DNA of 14,261 nt from Oscillospiraceae bacterium (GCA_024404215.1 JAKSQI010000023.1:1-14261), one strand, 5' to 3'. Shown: positions 6,542-13,257, counted from the first letter of the stretch. Program-made: numbers and translations. The notes: generated from the sequence alone by a model not told the origin.

Positions 6542-6570
6542 AATATAGAGCATATCGGGAAAAAAGACAA
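6542..6570 (-). promoter_or_regulatory. Promoter of the B12-activation-like gene
   Basis: On the minus strand TTGTCT (6565-6570) and TATATT (6542-6547) are 17 bases apart, about 43 bases before the start codon. I see no cobalamin or SAM riboswitch in the short leader. Confidence 0.55.
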
Positions 6571-6673
6571 TAGCACAGATTTTATTGCTCGGACAAACGA
6601 AACCCAAAAATCTCTCATTATTTGCTGGCTTGAGAGTATCATTCTGCGGATTCTTGTCTGTCGCAAATGAAGA

Positions 6674-6707
6674 AACCCTCTTTTGCCTTGGCAGACAAAA
6701 GAGGGTT
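6674..6707 (-). terminator. Intrinsic terminator of ssrA
   Basis: AACCCTCTTTTG (6674-6685) and CAAAAGAGGGTT (6696-6707) form a perfect 12-bp stem starting 6 bases past the tmRNA 3' CCA. On the minus strand it is followed by a T-rich run (TTTCTTCATTTG). Confidence 0.82.
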
Positions 6708-6713
6708 CTTTGA

Positions 6714-7074
6714 TGGTGGAGCTGGGGGGAGTCGAACCCCCGTCCGAAAGCACTTCAGCAAGAATTTCTCCGGGCGCAGACTGTTATTTCGGCAAAGCCC
6801 TTTTCCTTCCCCGGACGCAAGCAGTCACGCGTTCCGGCTGGGTAGCTTCATGATACATGGTGCGGGCAAAGCTTACCGCACGCACGTTCACCACTGAGTG
6901 ACGCCCCAATCCCCGGCCGTGGTACTCCGGGGCGGGACGGGTCAAGCCTTAAGCGGCGACCAGTTCGTAAGAATCGTTGTTCTTTAATTTATAAAGGTTG
7001 CCCTGTTTAAGGAGGTCGGACACCTCCGCCCGCTGTTCCAACCTCTGCACCCCCGTCGAAACCGGTACAGCCCC
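6714..7074 (-). ncRNA. ssrA: Transfer-messenger RNA (tmRNA)
   Basis: tmRNA rescues ribosomes stalled on broken mRNA by acting first as alanyl-tRNA and then as a short mRNA encoding a degradation tag, with SmpB as partner. On the minus strand the 5' end GGGGCTG (7068-7074) pairs with CAGCTCC (6718-6724, one G-U) to form the acceptor stem, and the 3' CCA is encoded at 6714-6716. The diagnostic 5' block GGTTTCGAC and the T-arm GGGGGTTCGACTCCCCC are both present, about 300 bases apart, so this is the ordinary one-piece form of 361 nt. The tag reading frame ends near the middle (stop at 6949-6951), flanked by GC-rich segments that would form pseudoknots. A terminator follows. No good sigma-A promoter lies in the 57 bases upstream, so transcription from the smpB side with RNase P processing is plausible. 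Confidence 0.96.
6949..6981 (-). other. tmRNA proteolysis-tag coding segment (C-terminal part)
   Basis: Inside ssrA, in-frame codons read NNDSYELVAA followed by TAA (6949-6951). The same frame stays open further upstream (adding K, L, K), and I cannot place the resume codon with certainty because no clear resume-context sequence is visible. The tag ends in VAA where many bacteria have LAA; a small hydrophobic C-terminus is still what ClpXP-type proteases recognise. Confidence 0.7.
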
Positions 7075-7098
7075 ATATGGGTAGAGTGGGTTGGGTTC

Positions 7099-7122
7099 CC
7101 CGCGGGGCAGTGACCCCGCGGG
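7099..7122 (-). terminator. GC-only hairpin between the dehydrogenase gene and ssrA
   Basis: CCCGCGGGG (7099-7107) pairs perfectly with CCCCGCGGG (7114-7122) around a 6-base loop, 9 bases after the dehydrogenase stop and 24 bases before the tmRNA 5' end. It lacks a T-run on the minus strand, so it may be a processing or pausing element in a read-through transcript rather than a true terminator. Confidence 0.45.
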
Positions 7123-7131
7123 ACTGTTTGC

Positions 7132-7887
7132 TTAGGTTCTGGTAAGATAAATCATAAAGCGCTGGGGAACCAGCTTGGCAACAACGCGGAAAAACTTAAA
7201 GAAGCCTCCGGGTGTGTACACAGCCTTTCCCTTGGCGGAAGCCTTCAAAGCTCCGGCAGCCACCTGTTCCGGCGCCAGGTGAGGCAGGCGGTCAAAGGTG
7301 GGGGAGTCAATGGCGGCAATGGGGAGAAACTCGGTGTCCATGGGTCCGGGGCATACGGCCGTAACCTTGATGCCGGAGTCCCTCAGCTCATCGCCCAAAC
7401 CCCGGCTGAAGAAGGATACATAGGCCTTGGTGGCGCTGTACACCGTCATCCGCGGATTGGGGCAGAAGCTGGCTATGGAGGACAGGTTCAAAATTCGTCC
7501 GCCTTTTTGCATATAAGGCAAAACCTCGGTAGTGACGGCGGTAAGACCGGCTACGTTGAGGTTTACCATGTTCACCTGGGTAGCGATGTCGGATTCGGCA
7601 AGGTTATCCATGCGGCCGACACCGGCACAGTTAATTAAAAGAGATACCTCCGGTTTGCGGTAAGCCAGAGCATCCGCCAGGGACTTCCAGCCCTCGGAGC
7701 CGGACAGGTCCAGGGGCAGGCAGAAAATCTGCAGGGAGGCAGGGAGCCCGGCCTTAACCTCTTCCAAACGTTCCGCCCGGCGGGCCAGCAGCCAAATCTC
7801 ATCTACTTGAGGGAAATGGGTACACAGCTGTTTGGCCAATTCGCGGCCTAAACCAGAGGAGGCACCGGTTACCAGAGCGACACTCAT
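7132..7887 (-). CDS. Short-chain dehydrogenase/reductase (SDR family)
   Basis: A 251-residue classical SDR, an NAD(P)-dependent oxidoreductase with a single Rossmann fold. The cofactor-binding TGASSGLG is at residues 7-14 and NCAG at 86-89. The active site shows serines at 136-137 in the NLSSIAS strand, and Tyr150 with Lys154 in YSATKAY; PGPMDTEF follows the next strand. ARR at 35-37, just after the second strand, favours NADP(H). The start overlaps the stop of the cyclophilin gene as ATGA (7884-7887), with only a weak ribosome site, so translation is probably coupled. It is the last protein gene before ssrA. The substrate is unknown; SDRs of this short type reduce varied ketones or acyl groups. 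No functional link to trans-translation is evident beyond position. Confidence 0.88.
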   Translation of the reverse strand: MSVALVTGASSGLGRELAKQLCTHFPQVDEIWLLARRAERLEEVKAGLPASLQIFCLPLDLSGSEGWKSLADALAYRKPEVSLLINCAGVGRMDNLAESDIATQVNMVNLNVAGLTAVTTEVLPYMQKGGRILNLSSIASFCPNPRMTVYSATKAYVSFFSRGLGDELRDSGIKVTAVCPGPMDTEFLPIAAIDSPTFDRLPHLAPEQVAAGALKASAKGKAVYTPGGFFKFFRVVAKLVPQRFMIYLTRT

Positions 7888-8402
7888 GCCTTCTTGGGCT
7901 CGGGATAGGTCTCTCCGAAGGTTTCAACCTTAACCTTCTTCATTTTCTGTTCCATCATGGGTTTGTCATTGGGATAGCGCTTCTGGTTGGCGATGGAATC
8001 CACAACCTCCATACCCTCGATAACCTTGCCGAAGGCGCAGTAATCGCCGTCCAGGAAGTCACCGTCATCGTGCATGATGAAGAACTGGCTGCCGGCGGAA
8101 TTGGGCTCGGGAGTACGGGCCATGGACAGGACGCCGCGGGTGTGACTCAGGTTGTTCTCAAAACCGTTGTTGGTGAATTCACCGGGGATGCAGTAGCCGG
8201 GGCCGCCCATGCCGTTGCCGTTGGGGTCACCGCCCTGAATCATGAAGCCGGGGATGACACGGTGGAAGATGGTGCCGTTGTAAAAGCCCTTGTTAATCAG
8301 GGAGATGAAGTTGTTAACGGTGTTGGGAGCGATTTCGGGATAGAGCTCCATTTTGATAACTCCGCCCTTTTCCATGGTGATGGTAACTACAGGATTGGTC
8401 AT
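7884..8402 (-). CDS. Cyclophilin-type peptidyl-prolyl cis-trans isomerase
   Basis: A 172-residue single-domain cyclophilin that speeds cis-trans isomerisation of X-Pro bonds during protein folding. FHRVIPGFMIQGGDP (residues 46-60) contains the catalytic arginine (Arg48) and the Phe/Gln pocket residues. SMARTPEPNSAGSQFFI (93-109) is the second signature, and FLDGDYCAFGKVIEGMEVVD the third. There is no signal peptide or lipobox, so it is cytosolic. The start overlaps the smpB stop as ATGA (8399-8402) and its own stop overlaps the next start the same way, so three genes are stitched together by 4-base overlaps. It resembles the PpiB-type bacterial enzymes. The short charged tail (YPEPKKA) is unremarkable. 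Confidence 0.94.
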   Translation of the reverse strand: MTNPVVTITMEKGGVIKMELYPEIAPNTVNNFISLINKGFYNGTIFHRVIPGFMIQGGDPNGNGMGGPGYCIPGEFTNNGFENNLSHTRGVLSMARTPEPNSAGSQFFIMHDDGDFLDGDYCAFGKVIEGMEVVDSIANQKRYPNDKPMMEQKMKKVKVETFGETYPEPKKA

Positions 8403-8878
8403 TGTCTTGCATTCCTTTCTTTCATTGCTTTGTCCATTTCCCGACCGGCATCCCGGCGGGCTGCGTCGTCGCGCTTGTCGTAGAGCTTTTTGCCCTTGGC
8501 CAGACCCAGCTCAACCTTGACACGGCGGGAGTCATTAAAGTAGAGGGATAGGGGAATCAAGGCCAGCCCCTCCTGTTTGATACGGCCAAAAAGCCGCATG
8601 ATTTCCCGCTTGTGCATCAGAAGCCGCTTGGGGCGCAGAGGTTCGCGGTTAAAGATGTTGCCCTTTTCATAAGGGCTGATATGAATGCCGTGGGCAAACA
8701 GCTCGCCGTCCTTAATGGTGCAGAAGCTGTCCTTCAGGTTAACCGTGCCCATGCGGATGGATTTGACCTCGGTACCGAAGAGCTCAATACCGGCCTCATA
8801 TCGTTCTAAAATGAAATAATCATGGGTGGCCTTCCGGTTGACGGCACACTGCAGCTTGTGGGCATAGGTTTTTGCCAT
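8399..8878 (-). CDS. smpB: SsrA-binding protein SmpB
   Basis: SmpB binds the tRNA-like domain of tmRNA, delivers it with EF-Tu to stalled ribosomes, and fills the empty mRNA channel with its C-terminal tail. The 159-residue frame shows the family blocks in order: NRKATHDYFILERYEAGIEL, then GTEVKSIR, NLKDSFC, HISPYEKGN, HKREIMRL, LYFNDSRRVKVELGLAKGKKLYDKR, and the basic C-terminal tail with DAGREMDKAMKER. AGGAGG (8889-8894) lies 10 bases before the ATG at 8878, giving MAKTY as in most SmpB proteins; the in-frame ATG at 8884 is only 4 bases from it and is the alternative start. It leads the smpB-cyclophilin-SDR unit that points at ssrA. Upstream is an extended -10 promoter. Confidence 0.96.
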   Translation of the reverse strand: MAKTYAHKLQCAVNRKATHDYFILERYEAGIELFGTEVKSIRMGTVNLKDSFCTIKDGELFAHGIHISPYEKGNIFNREPLRPKRLLMHKREIMRLFGRIKQEGLALIPLSLYFNDSRRVKVELGLAKGKKLYDKRDDAARRDAGREMDKAMKERNARQ

Positions 8879-8920
8879 GGGCATGCCGCCTCCTTTCAGC
8901 TGACAGACTTTCAATGTCTA

Positions 8921-8940
8921 ATTATACCATGGCCTGTCAA
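8921..8940 (-). promoter_or_regulatory. smpB promoter, extended -10 with a misplaced TTGACA
   Basis: On the minus strand a consensus TATAAT (8921-8926) is preceded by TG one base away. A perfect TTGACA (8935-8940) stands only 8 bases upstream, too close to act as a normal -35. The start codon lies about 43 bases downstream. The extended -10 probably carries the activity. Confidence 0.55.
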
Positions 8941-8960
8941 GCAGGGGGCACAGGGAATGT

Positions 8961-8989
8961 TTGACGAACCATGACCCCCGTGGTATAAT
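8961..8989 (+). promoter_or_regulatory. Strong sigma-A promoter of the methyltransferase-ECF-truA operon
   Basis: TTGACG (8961-8966) and TATAAT (8984-8989) are 17 bases apart, with TG one base before the -10. The predicted start of transcription is about 25 bases before the first gene. No other strong promoter is seen on this strand up to the window end. Confidence 0.78.
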
Positions 8990-9023
8990 ACTCAATTATC
9001 TGTAATATGGGAGTAATGTGCGT

Positions 9024-9884
9024 ATGTGGCGTGCTGACAAGTGGCAGGATTATGAATTGCTGGATTGTTCCAACGGTGAAAAGCTGGAACGCTGGGGAAA
9101 GTATACCCTGGTGCGGCCGGATCCCCAGGCTATTTGGTCAACTCCCCGAACCAATCCGGGCTGGCGCAGTCCGGATGCCCGCTATGCCCGTTCACGGGAA
9201 GGGGGCGGTCAGTGGGACAAGAACCGCCTGCCGGCCAACTGGCAGGTACACTATGGTGAACTGACCTTTAACATTAAGCCCATGAATTTCAAGCATACCG
9301 GTCTCTTCCCTGAACAGGCCGCCAACTGGGACTGGGCCATGGATAAAATTCGCCGGGCCGATCGTCCAATCCGTGTGCTGAATCTGTTTGCTTACACCGG
9401 CGGTGCTACTGTTGCCTGTGCGGCAGCGGGGGCTTCCGTCTGCCATGTGGATGCTGCCAAGGGCATGGTTGCCTGGGCTAAGGAAAATGCCAAGGCCAGC
9501 GGGGTGGAGGACCGCCCCATTCGCTGGATTGTGGACGACTGTGCAAAGTTTGTGGAGCGTGAAATTCGTCGGGGCAACACCTATGATGCCATCATCATGG
9601 ATCCGCCCAGCTATGGCCGCGGTCCCGGTGGCGAGGTATGGAAGCTGGAAAACAATCTTTTCCCCTTTGTGGACCTCTGTGCCGGGGTTCTCAGTGACCA
9701 TCCCCTTTTTGTAATTATCAATTCCTATACCACCGGCCTGTCTCCCAGCACCCTGACCTACATTGCTGAAAGCGTTTTTTCCCGTCGCTTTGGCGGTCGT
9801 TCTGTCAGTGATGAGCTGGGGCTGCCGGTCAGTGAAAACGGCCTGGCTTTGCCCTGCGGAGCCACCTGCCGCTGGGAGAAATAA
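9024..9884 (+). CDS. Class I SAM-dependent methyltransferase, RlmI/RlmK-like
   Basis: A 286-residue SAM methyltransferase related to the catalytic half of the 23S rRNA methyltransferases RlmI/RlmK (COG1092-type). Motif I is NLFAYTGG (residues 120-127), the acidic end of the next strand is HVDAAKG (141-147), and the catalytic-loop motif is DPPSYGRG (193-200), as in enzymes that methylate a base. The N-terminal WQDYELLDCSNGEKLERWG and RPDPQAIW are typical of the clostridial branch, which lacks the PUA domain, so the target may differ from RlmI/RlmK and is unproven. GGGAG (9009-9013) fits the ATG at 9024 at 10 bases; GTG at 9018 is the alternative start, two residues longer. It is first in the operon and stops 2 bases before ecfA1. 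Confidence 0.82.
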   Translation: MWRADKWQDYELLDCSNGEKLERWGKYTLVRPDPQAIWSTPRTNPGWRSPDARYARSREGGGQWDKNRLPANWQVHYGELTFNIKPMNFKHTGLFPEQAANWDWAMDKIRRADRPIRVLNLFAYTGGATVACAAAGASVCHVDAAKGMVAWAKENAKASGVEDRPIRWIVDDCAKFVEREIRRGNTYDAIIMDPPSYGRGPGGEVWKLENNLFPFVDLCAGVLSDHPLFVIINSYTTGLSPSTLTYIAESVFSRRFGGRSVSDELGLPVSENGLALPCGATCRWEK

Positions 9885-9886
9885 GC

Positions 9887-10729
9887 ATGACCAATATCAT
9901 TGAAACACAGGATCTGACCTACAGCTATCAGCCGGAAGAAGCGGAAGAGCAGATTCCGGTATTGAAGGGGCTGAATCTGGCAATAAAGCCGGGGACCTTT
10001 GTGGCAGTTCTGGGGCATAACGGCTCCGGTAAGTCCACCCTGGCCAAGCAATTCAACGGCATTCTGCTGCCTACCGGAGGCAAGGTGTATGTGGATGGCC
10101 GGGATACCGCCGATGACCGGCTGCTGATTGAAATCCGCCGCCGGGTTGGCATGGTTTTCCAGAATCCCGATAACCAGATGGTGTCCAACATTGTGGAAGA
10201 GGATGTGGCCTTTGCTCCCGAGAATTTGGGCTACCCCTCTGAAGAAATCCGAATTCGTGTGGATGAAGCCCTAAGGGTAGTTGGTATGTATGAATACCGC
10301 ACGCATGCTCCCCATTTGCTGTCCGGCGGGCAGAAGCAGCGCATTGCCATTGCCGGTGTCCTGGCCATGGCCCCGCAATGCGTCGTGTTTGACGAGCCTA
10401 CCGCCATGCTGGACCCGAAGGGTCGGGCCGCTGTCATGGCCATTATTGAACAGATGCGGCAGGAAGGCACCACCGTCGTTCTGATTACCCCTCACATGGA
10501 TGAAACGGGCCGGGCGGATCGCCTGGTGGTTATCAGCGAAGGGGTCATCGTCCGGGATGGCACTCCACAGGAGATTTTCCGGGATGTGGAGGGCATGCGG
10601 GCCTTGGGCCTGGATGTTCCGGAAACCACGGATCTTTTATATGAACTGAACCGGGAGGGCTGCAACCTGAATTTGGGGGCCCTGACGGTGGAGGAATGCG
10701 CGGAGGAGCTTTTCCGGGCATTTGCCTGA
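9887..10729 (+). CDS. ecfA1: ECF transporter ATPase EcfA1
   Basis: One of two ATPases that, with EcfT, energise energy-coupling-factor importers for vitamins and metals. In this 280-residue protein the Walker A is GHNGSGKST (43-51), Q-loop VFQNPDNQ (90-97), signature LSGGQKQR (145-152) and Walker B VVFDEP (166-171), followed by AMLDP (174-178). NPDNQMV after the Q-loop is typical of EcfA1. Odd point: where the H-loop histidine is expected, the sequence reads LITPHMDE (199-206), with proline at 202 and a histidine one position late. The C-terminal 60 residues form the usual EcfA dimerisation region. It begins 2 bases after the methyltransferase stop, with GGGAG just upstream. Gene order ecfA1-ecfA2-ecfT-truA is standard in Bacillota. 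No S component is nearby. Confidence 0.93.
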   Translation: MTNIIETQDLTYSYQPEEAEEQIPVLKGLNLAIKPGTFVAVLGHNGSGKSTLAKQFNGILLPTGGKVYVDGRDTADDRLLIEIRRRVGMVFQNPDNQMVSNIVEEDVAFAPENLGYPSEEIRIRVDEALRVVGMYEYRTHAPHLLSGGQKQRIAIAGVLAMAPQCVVFDEPTAMLDPKGRAAVMAIIEQMRQEGTTVVLITPHMDETGRADRLVVISEGVIVRDGTPQEIFRDVEGMRALGLDVPETTDLLYELNREGCNLNLGALTVEECAEELFRAFA

Positions 10730-10773
10730 TTTCTGCCGCTGGGGCAGATTCTGAAAAAAGGATGGGCATACCA

Positions 10774-11640
10774 TTGGAGCCAATCATTACGACGAAAAAT
10801 CTCACCCACATATACAGCCGGGGAACCCCCTTTGAGCACACGGCTATCCAGGGGGTGGATTTTGAAGCATATCCCGGAGAATACCTTTGTGTCATCGGAC
10901 ACACCGGCTCCGGTAAATCTACCTTCATTCAGCACCTGAACGGGCTGTTGAAGCCGACAGAGGGCACCGTGCTTTTTGAGGGGCAGGATATTCATGGCAG
11001 TAAGGCCTTTACCCACAGCATTCGTTTCCAAGTGGGCTTGGTTTTTCAGTACCCTGAGTACCAGCTCTTTGAGGAAACGGTTCGTAAGGATATTGCCTTT
11101 GGCCCTCGTAACATGAAGCTCAGTCCGGAGGAAATTGAACGTCGGGTGCAGTTGGCTGCCCAGTGGGCTGACCTGGATGAGGCTTTACTGGAAAAATCTC
11201 CCTTTGACCTGTCCGGCGGACAGAAGCGCCGGGTAGCCATTGCCGGCGTCATGGCCATGCAGCCCAAGGTGCTGATTCTGGATGAACCCACGGCAGGACT
11301 GGATCCGGATAGCCGGGCGGAGGTGATGGCCAATATTGAACGCTATCGCCGCACCATGAATGCCTGCATTATCATGGTGTCACACAGCATGGAGGACGCT
11401 GCTGAAAATGCTGACCGCATTTTTGTTTTCCATGACAGCCGTCTGGAGCTGAGGGGAACCCCTGCCGAGGTTTTCTGCCACAGTCGGGAGCTTCAGGACA
11501 TGGGCCTGGCCATTCCCAAGGCAGCCCAGATTGCCCTGCGCCTGCGGGACATGGGCATGGAGCTGCCGGAAGGCCTTTACACCAATGAGCAGCTGAAGCG
11601 GGCGCTTCTGCAGCGGAAGGGTGGTGCAGGCCTTGCTTAA
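10774..11640 (+). CDS. ecfA2: ECF transporter ATPase EcfA2
   Basis: The second ATPase of the ECF module, 288 residues, pairing with EcfA1 and docking EcfT. Walker A is GHTGSGKST (residues 42-50), Q-loop VFQYPEYQLFEET (90-102; the YPEYQLF form is characteristic of EcfA2), signature LSGGQKRR (146-153), Walker B LILDEP (167-172) and a canonical H-loop VSHSMED with His204. The start is a choice: TTG at 10774 gives MEPIITTKNL, which matches how relatives begin, with AAGGA 11 bases upstream. ATG at 10762 would add four residues but has AGG touching it, too close. The longer frame from 10696 runs through ecfA1 and is not credible. The 3' end overlaps the likely ecfT start. Confidence 0.92.
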   Translation: MEPIITTKNLTHIYSRGTPFEHTAIQGVDFEAYPGEYLCVIGHTGSGKSTFIQHLNGLLKPTEGTVLFEGQDIHGSKAFTHSIRFQVGLVFQYPEYQLFEETVRKDIAFGPRNMKLSPEEIERRVQLAAQWADLDEALLEKSPFDLSGGQKRRVAIAGVMAMQPKVLILDEPTAGLDPDSRAEVMANIERYRRTMNACIIMVSHSMEDAAENADRIFVFHDSRLELRGTPAEVFCHSRELQDMGLAIPKAAQIALRLRDMGMELPEGLYTNEQLKRALLQRKGGAGLA

Positions 11641-12439
11641 GGATATTACCATGGGGCAGTATTTTCCCGGGGATTCGGTGATTCACCGCATGGATCCCCG
11701 TACGAAGATACTTGGCCTGGTCATTTATATCGTGGCCCTTTTTACGGCGAAAAGCTATGCATCCTATGGACTCATGCTGCTGGTGCTGGCTCTGGTAATA
11801 CGTCTCAGCACCCTGAGGCTGAAAATGCTGCTAAAAGGAATGAAGCCCCTGCTTCTTGTCATTATCTTCACGGCTTTTCTAAACCTCTTTTTTACGGAAG
11901 GGGAGCATGTGGTTTTTCAAGTCTGGAAGCTGCGCCTGACCATAGAGGGTGTTCGAACGGCCGGATTCATGCTGGCCCGTTTGGTCATGCTGATCATGGG
12001 GTCCTTCCTTATGACCTATACTACCCCGCCCATGGCTTTGACGGATGGCATGGAACGCTTGCTGAACCCTTTAAAGAAAATCAAATTCCCGGTTCATGAG
12101 TTTGCCATGATGATGAGCATAGCCCTTCGCTTTATTCCCACACTGGTGGAGGAAACCGACAAAATTATGAGTGCCCAGAAAGCCAGAGGTGCGGATTTTG
12201 AGACCGGCAGTCTGATGCAGCGGGGTAAAGCCCTGATTCCGGTTTTGGTGCCCCTGTTTATCAGTGCCTTTCGTCGGGCGGATGAGCTGGCTGTTGCCAT
12301 GGAAAGCCGTTGCTATCATGGTGGTCAGGGGCGGACCCGCATGAATGTGCTGGTAATGCAGCGTCGGGATAAGCTGGGTCTGCTCTTCTGCCTGCTGGTG
12401 CTGGCGGCGACCATAGCACTTGCCGTATTTGGCCTGTAA
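11633..12439 (+). CDS. ecfT: ECF transporter transmembrane coupling subunit EcfT
   Basis: EcfT is the membrane scaffold that couples the EcfA1/EcfA2 ATPases to interchangeable substrate-binding S components. The 268-residue product has hydrophobic segments at about 25-40, 45-58, 71-87, 108-130 and 247-267, and between them the cytosolic coupling-helix region with ARG (184-186) and SRC (225-227), the second being a variant of the usual Ala-Arg-Gly. N-terminal HRMDPRTK is a family block. Start choice: TTG at 11633 yields MLKDITMGQY, as relatives begin, and overlaps the ecfA2 end by 8 bases. ATG at 11651 has AAGGA 7 bases upstream and is a real alternative; GTG at 11621 or 11624 is possible. Vitamin specificity depends on S components not in this window. 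Confidence 0.92.
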   Translation: MLKDITMGQYFPGDSVIHRMDPRTKILGLVIYIVALFTAKSYASYGLMLLVLALVIRLSTLRLKMLLKGMKPLLLVIIFTAFLNLFFTEGEHVVFQVWKLRLTIEGVRTAGFMLARLVMLIMGSFLMTYTTPPMALTDGMERLLNPLKKIKFPVHEFAMMMSIALRFIPTLVEETDKIMSAQKARGADFETGSLMQRGKALIPVLVPLFISAFRRADELAVAMESRCYHGGQGRTRMNVLVMQRRDKLGLLFCLLVLAATIALAVFGL

Positions 12440-12450
12440 GGAGCCCTGTT

Positions 12451-13239
12451 ATGGAACGAAACATTGCCCTGCGCCTGCGGTACATCGGTACCCGCTACCA
12501 TGGCTGGCAGGTGCAGAAAAATCTGGATACCGTCTGCGGTACCATGGAGCATGCCCTCACCAAGCTCTGTGGGCATTCGGTTAAGGTTACCGGCTGCGGG
12601 CGCACCGATGCCGGTGTACATGCCCGCCGATACTGTGCCAATTTTAAAACGACCTGCTCCATTCCGGTGGACCGCTTTCCTTTGGCGCTGAATCCTCTGC
12701 TTCCCCCGGATATCTCTGTCATGAGTGCCTGCGAGGCGGAACCGGATTTCAATGCTATCCTCTCCTGTGAGAAGAAGGAATACATTTATAAGCTGTTCAA
12801 CTCCCGCCTGCGGGATCCCTTTTATGCAGATCGGGCCTGCTTTTATCCGGCCCCACTGAAGGCCGATGTGATGCAGAAGGCGGCCTCCTATTTCGTGGGA
12901 ACCCATGACTTTGCCGCTGTGCGCAGCGTGGGCACGGAAACCAAAACTACGGTGCGCACCGTTTACTGGTATGATGTGGAACGCACCGGCGATATTCTGA
13001 CGCTGCGGGTCTGTGCGGATGGTTTTCTTTACAACATGGTGCGGGCCATGGCCGGCACCCTGGTCTACGCTTCGGAAGGCAAGCTGAAGCCGGAAGATAT
13101 TCCCATGCTGCTGGAAAAGCGGGATCGCCGCATGACCGGGCCCACCATGCCCCCCGGTGGCCTATACATGAACCGCCTGTGGTACAGCGGACCGGTGGGA
13201 GATATGATGCAGGCGGAGCTCCCCTGGGAGAGCGAATAA
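12451..13239 (+). CDS. truA: tRNA pseudouridine(38-40) synthase TruA
   Basis: TruA converts uridines 38, 39 and 40 in the tRNA anticodon arm to pseudouridine. The 262-residue protein has the opening strand RLRYIGTRYHGWQ (residues 8-20) and the catalytic block GCGRTDAGVHA (48-58) with the essential aspartate at 53. Later family segments are KKEYIYKLFN, VGTHDFAAVRS, and DGFLYNMVRAMAGTL, with LYNMVR closing the active site. Length is typical. AAGGAG (12438-12443) overlaps the ecfT stop and lies 7 bases before the ATG. In many Bacillota this gene follows ecfT and precedes rplM-rpsI; here a membrane-anchored protein of another family follows instead. Confidence 0.96.
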   Translation: MERNIALRLRYIGTRYHGWQVQKNLDTVCGTMEHALTKLCGHSVKVTGCGRTDAGVHARRYCANFKTTCSIPVDRFPLALNPLLPPDISVMSACEAEPDFNAILSCEKKEYIYKLFNSRLRDPFYADRACFYPAPLKADVMQKAASYFVGTHDFAAVRSVGTETKTTVRTVYWYDVERTGDILTLRVCADGFLYNMVRAMAGTLVYASEGKLKPEDIPMLLEKRDRRMTGPTMPPGGLYMNRLWYSGPVGDMMQAELPWESE

Positions 13240-13257
13240 GCAACGCGGGAGATTACT

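Noticed and set aside
6667..6897. Plus-strand 76-residue frame starting MKKPSFALADKRGFF and containing GGAGGSRTPVRK
   Set aside because: It is antisense to the ssrA terminator and T-arm. The GGAGGSRTPV string is the familiar false protein read across the GTTCGA loop of tRNA-like genes.
8935..8940. Perfect TTGACA as the -35 of the smpB promoter
   Set aside because: It is only 8 bases from TATAAT, which sigma-A polymerase cannot span; it is kept only as part of the duplicated-promoter observation.
12325..12906. Minus-strand 193-residue frame opposite ecfT and truA
   Set aside because: Antisense to two confirmed genes, with no start signal.
9887..13239. A complete vitamin-specific importer
   Set aside because: Only the shared energizing module (EcfA1, EcfA2, EcfT) is present. 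No S component is in the window, so no vitamin can be assigned.
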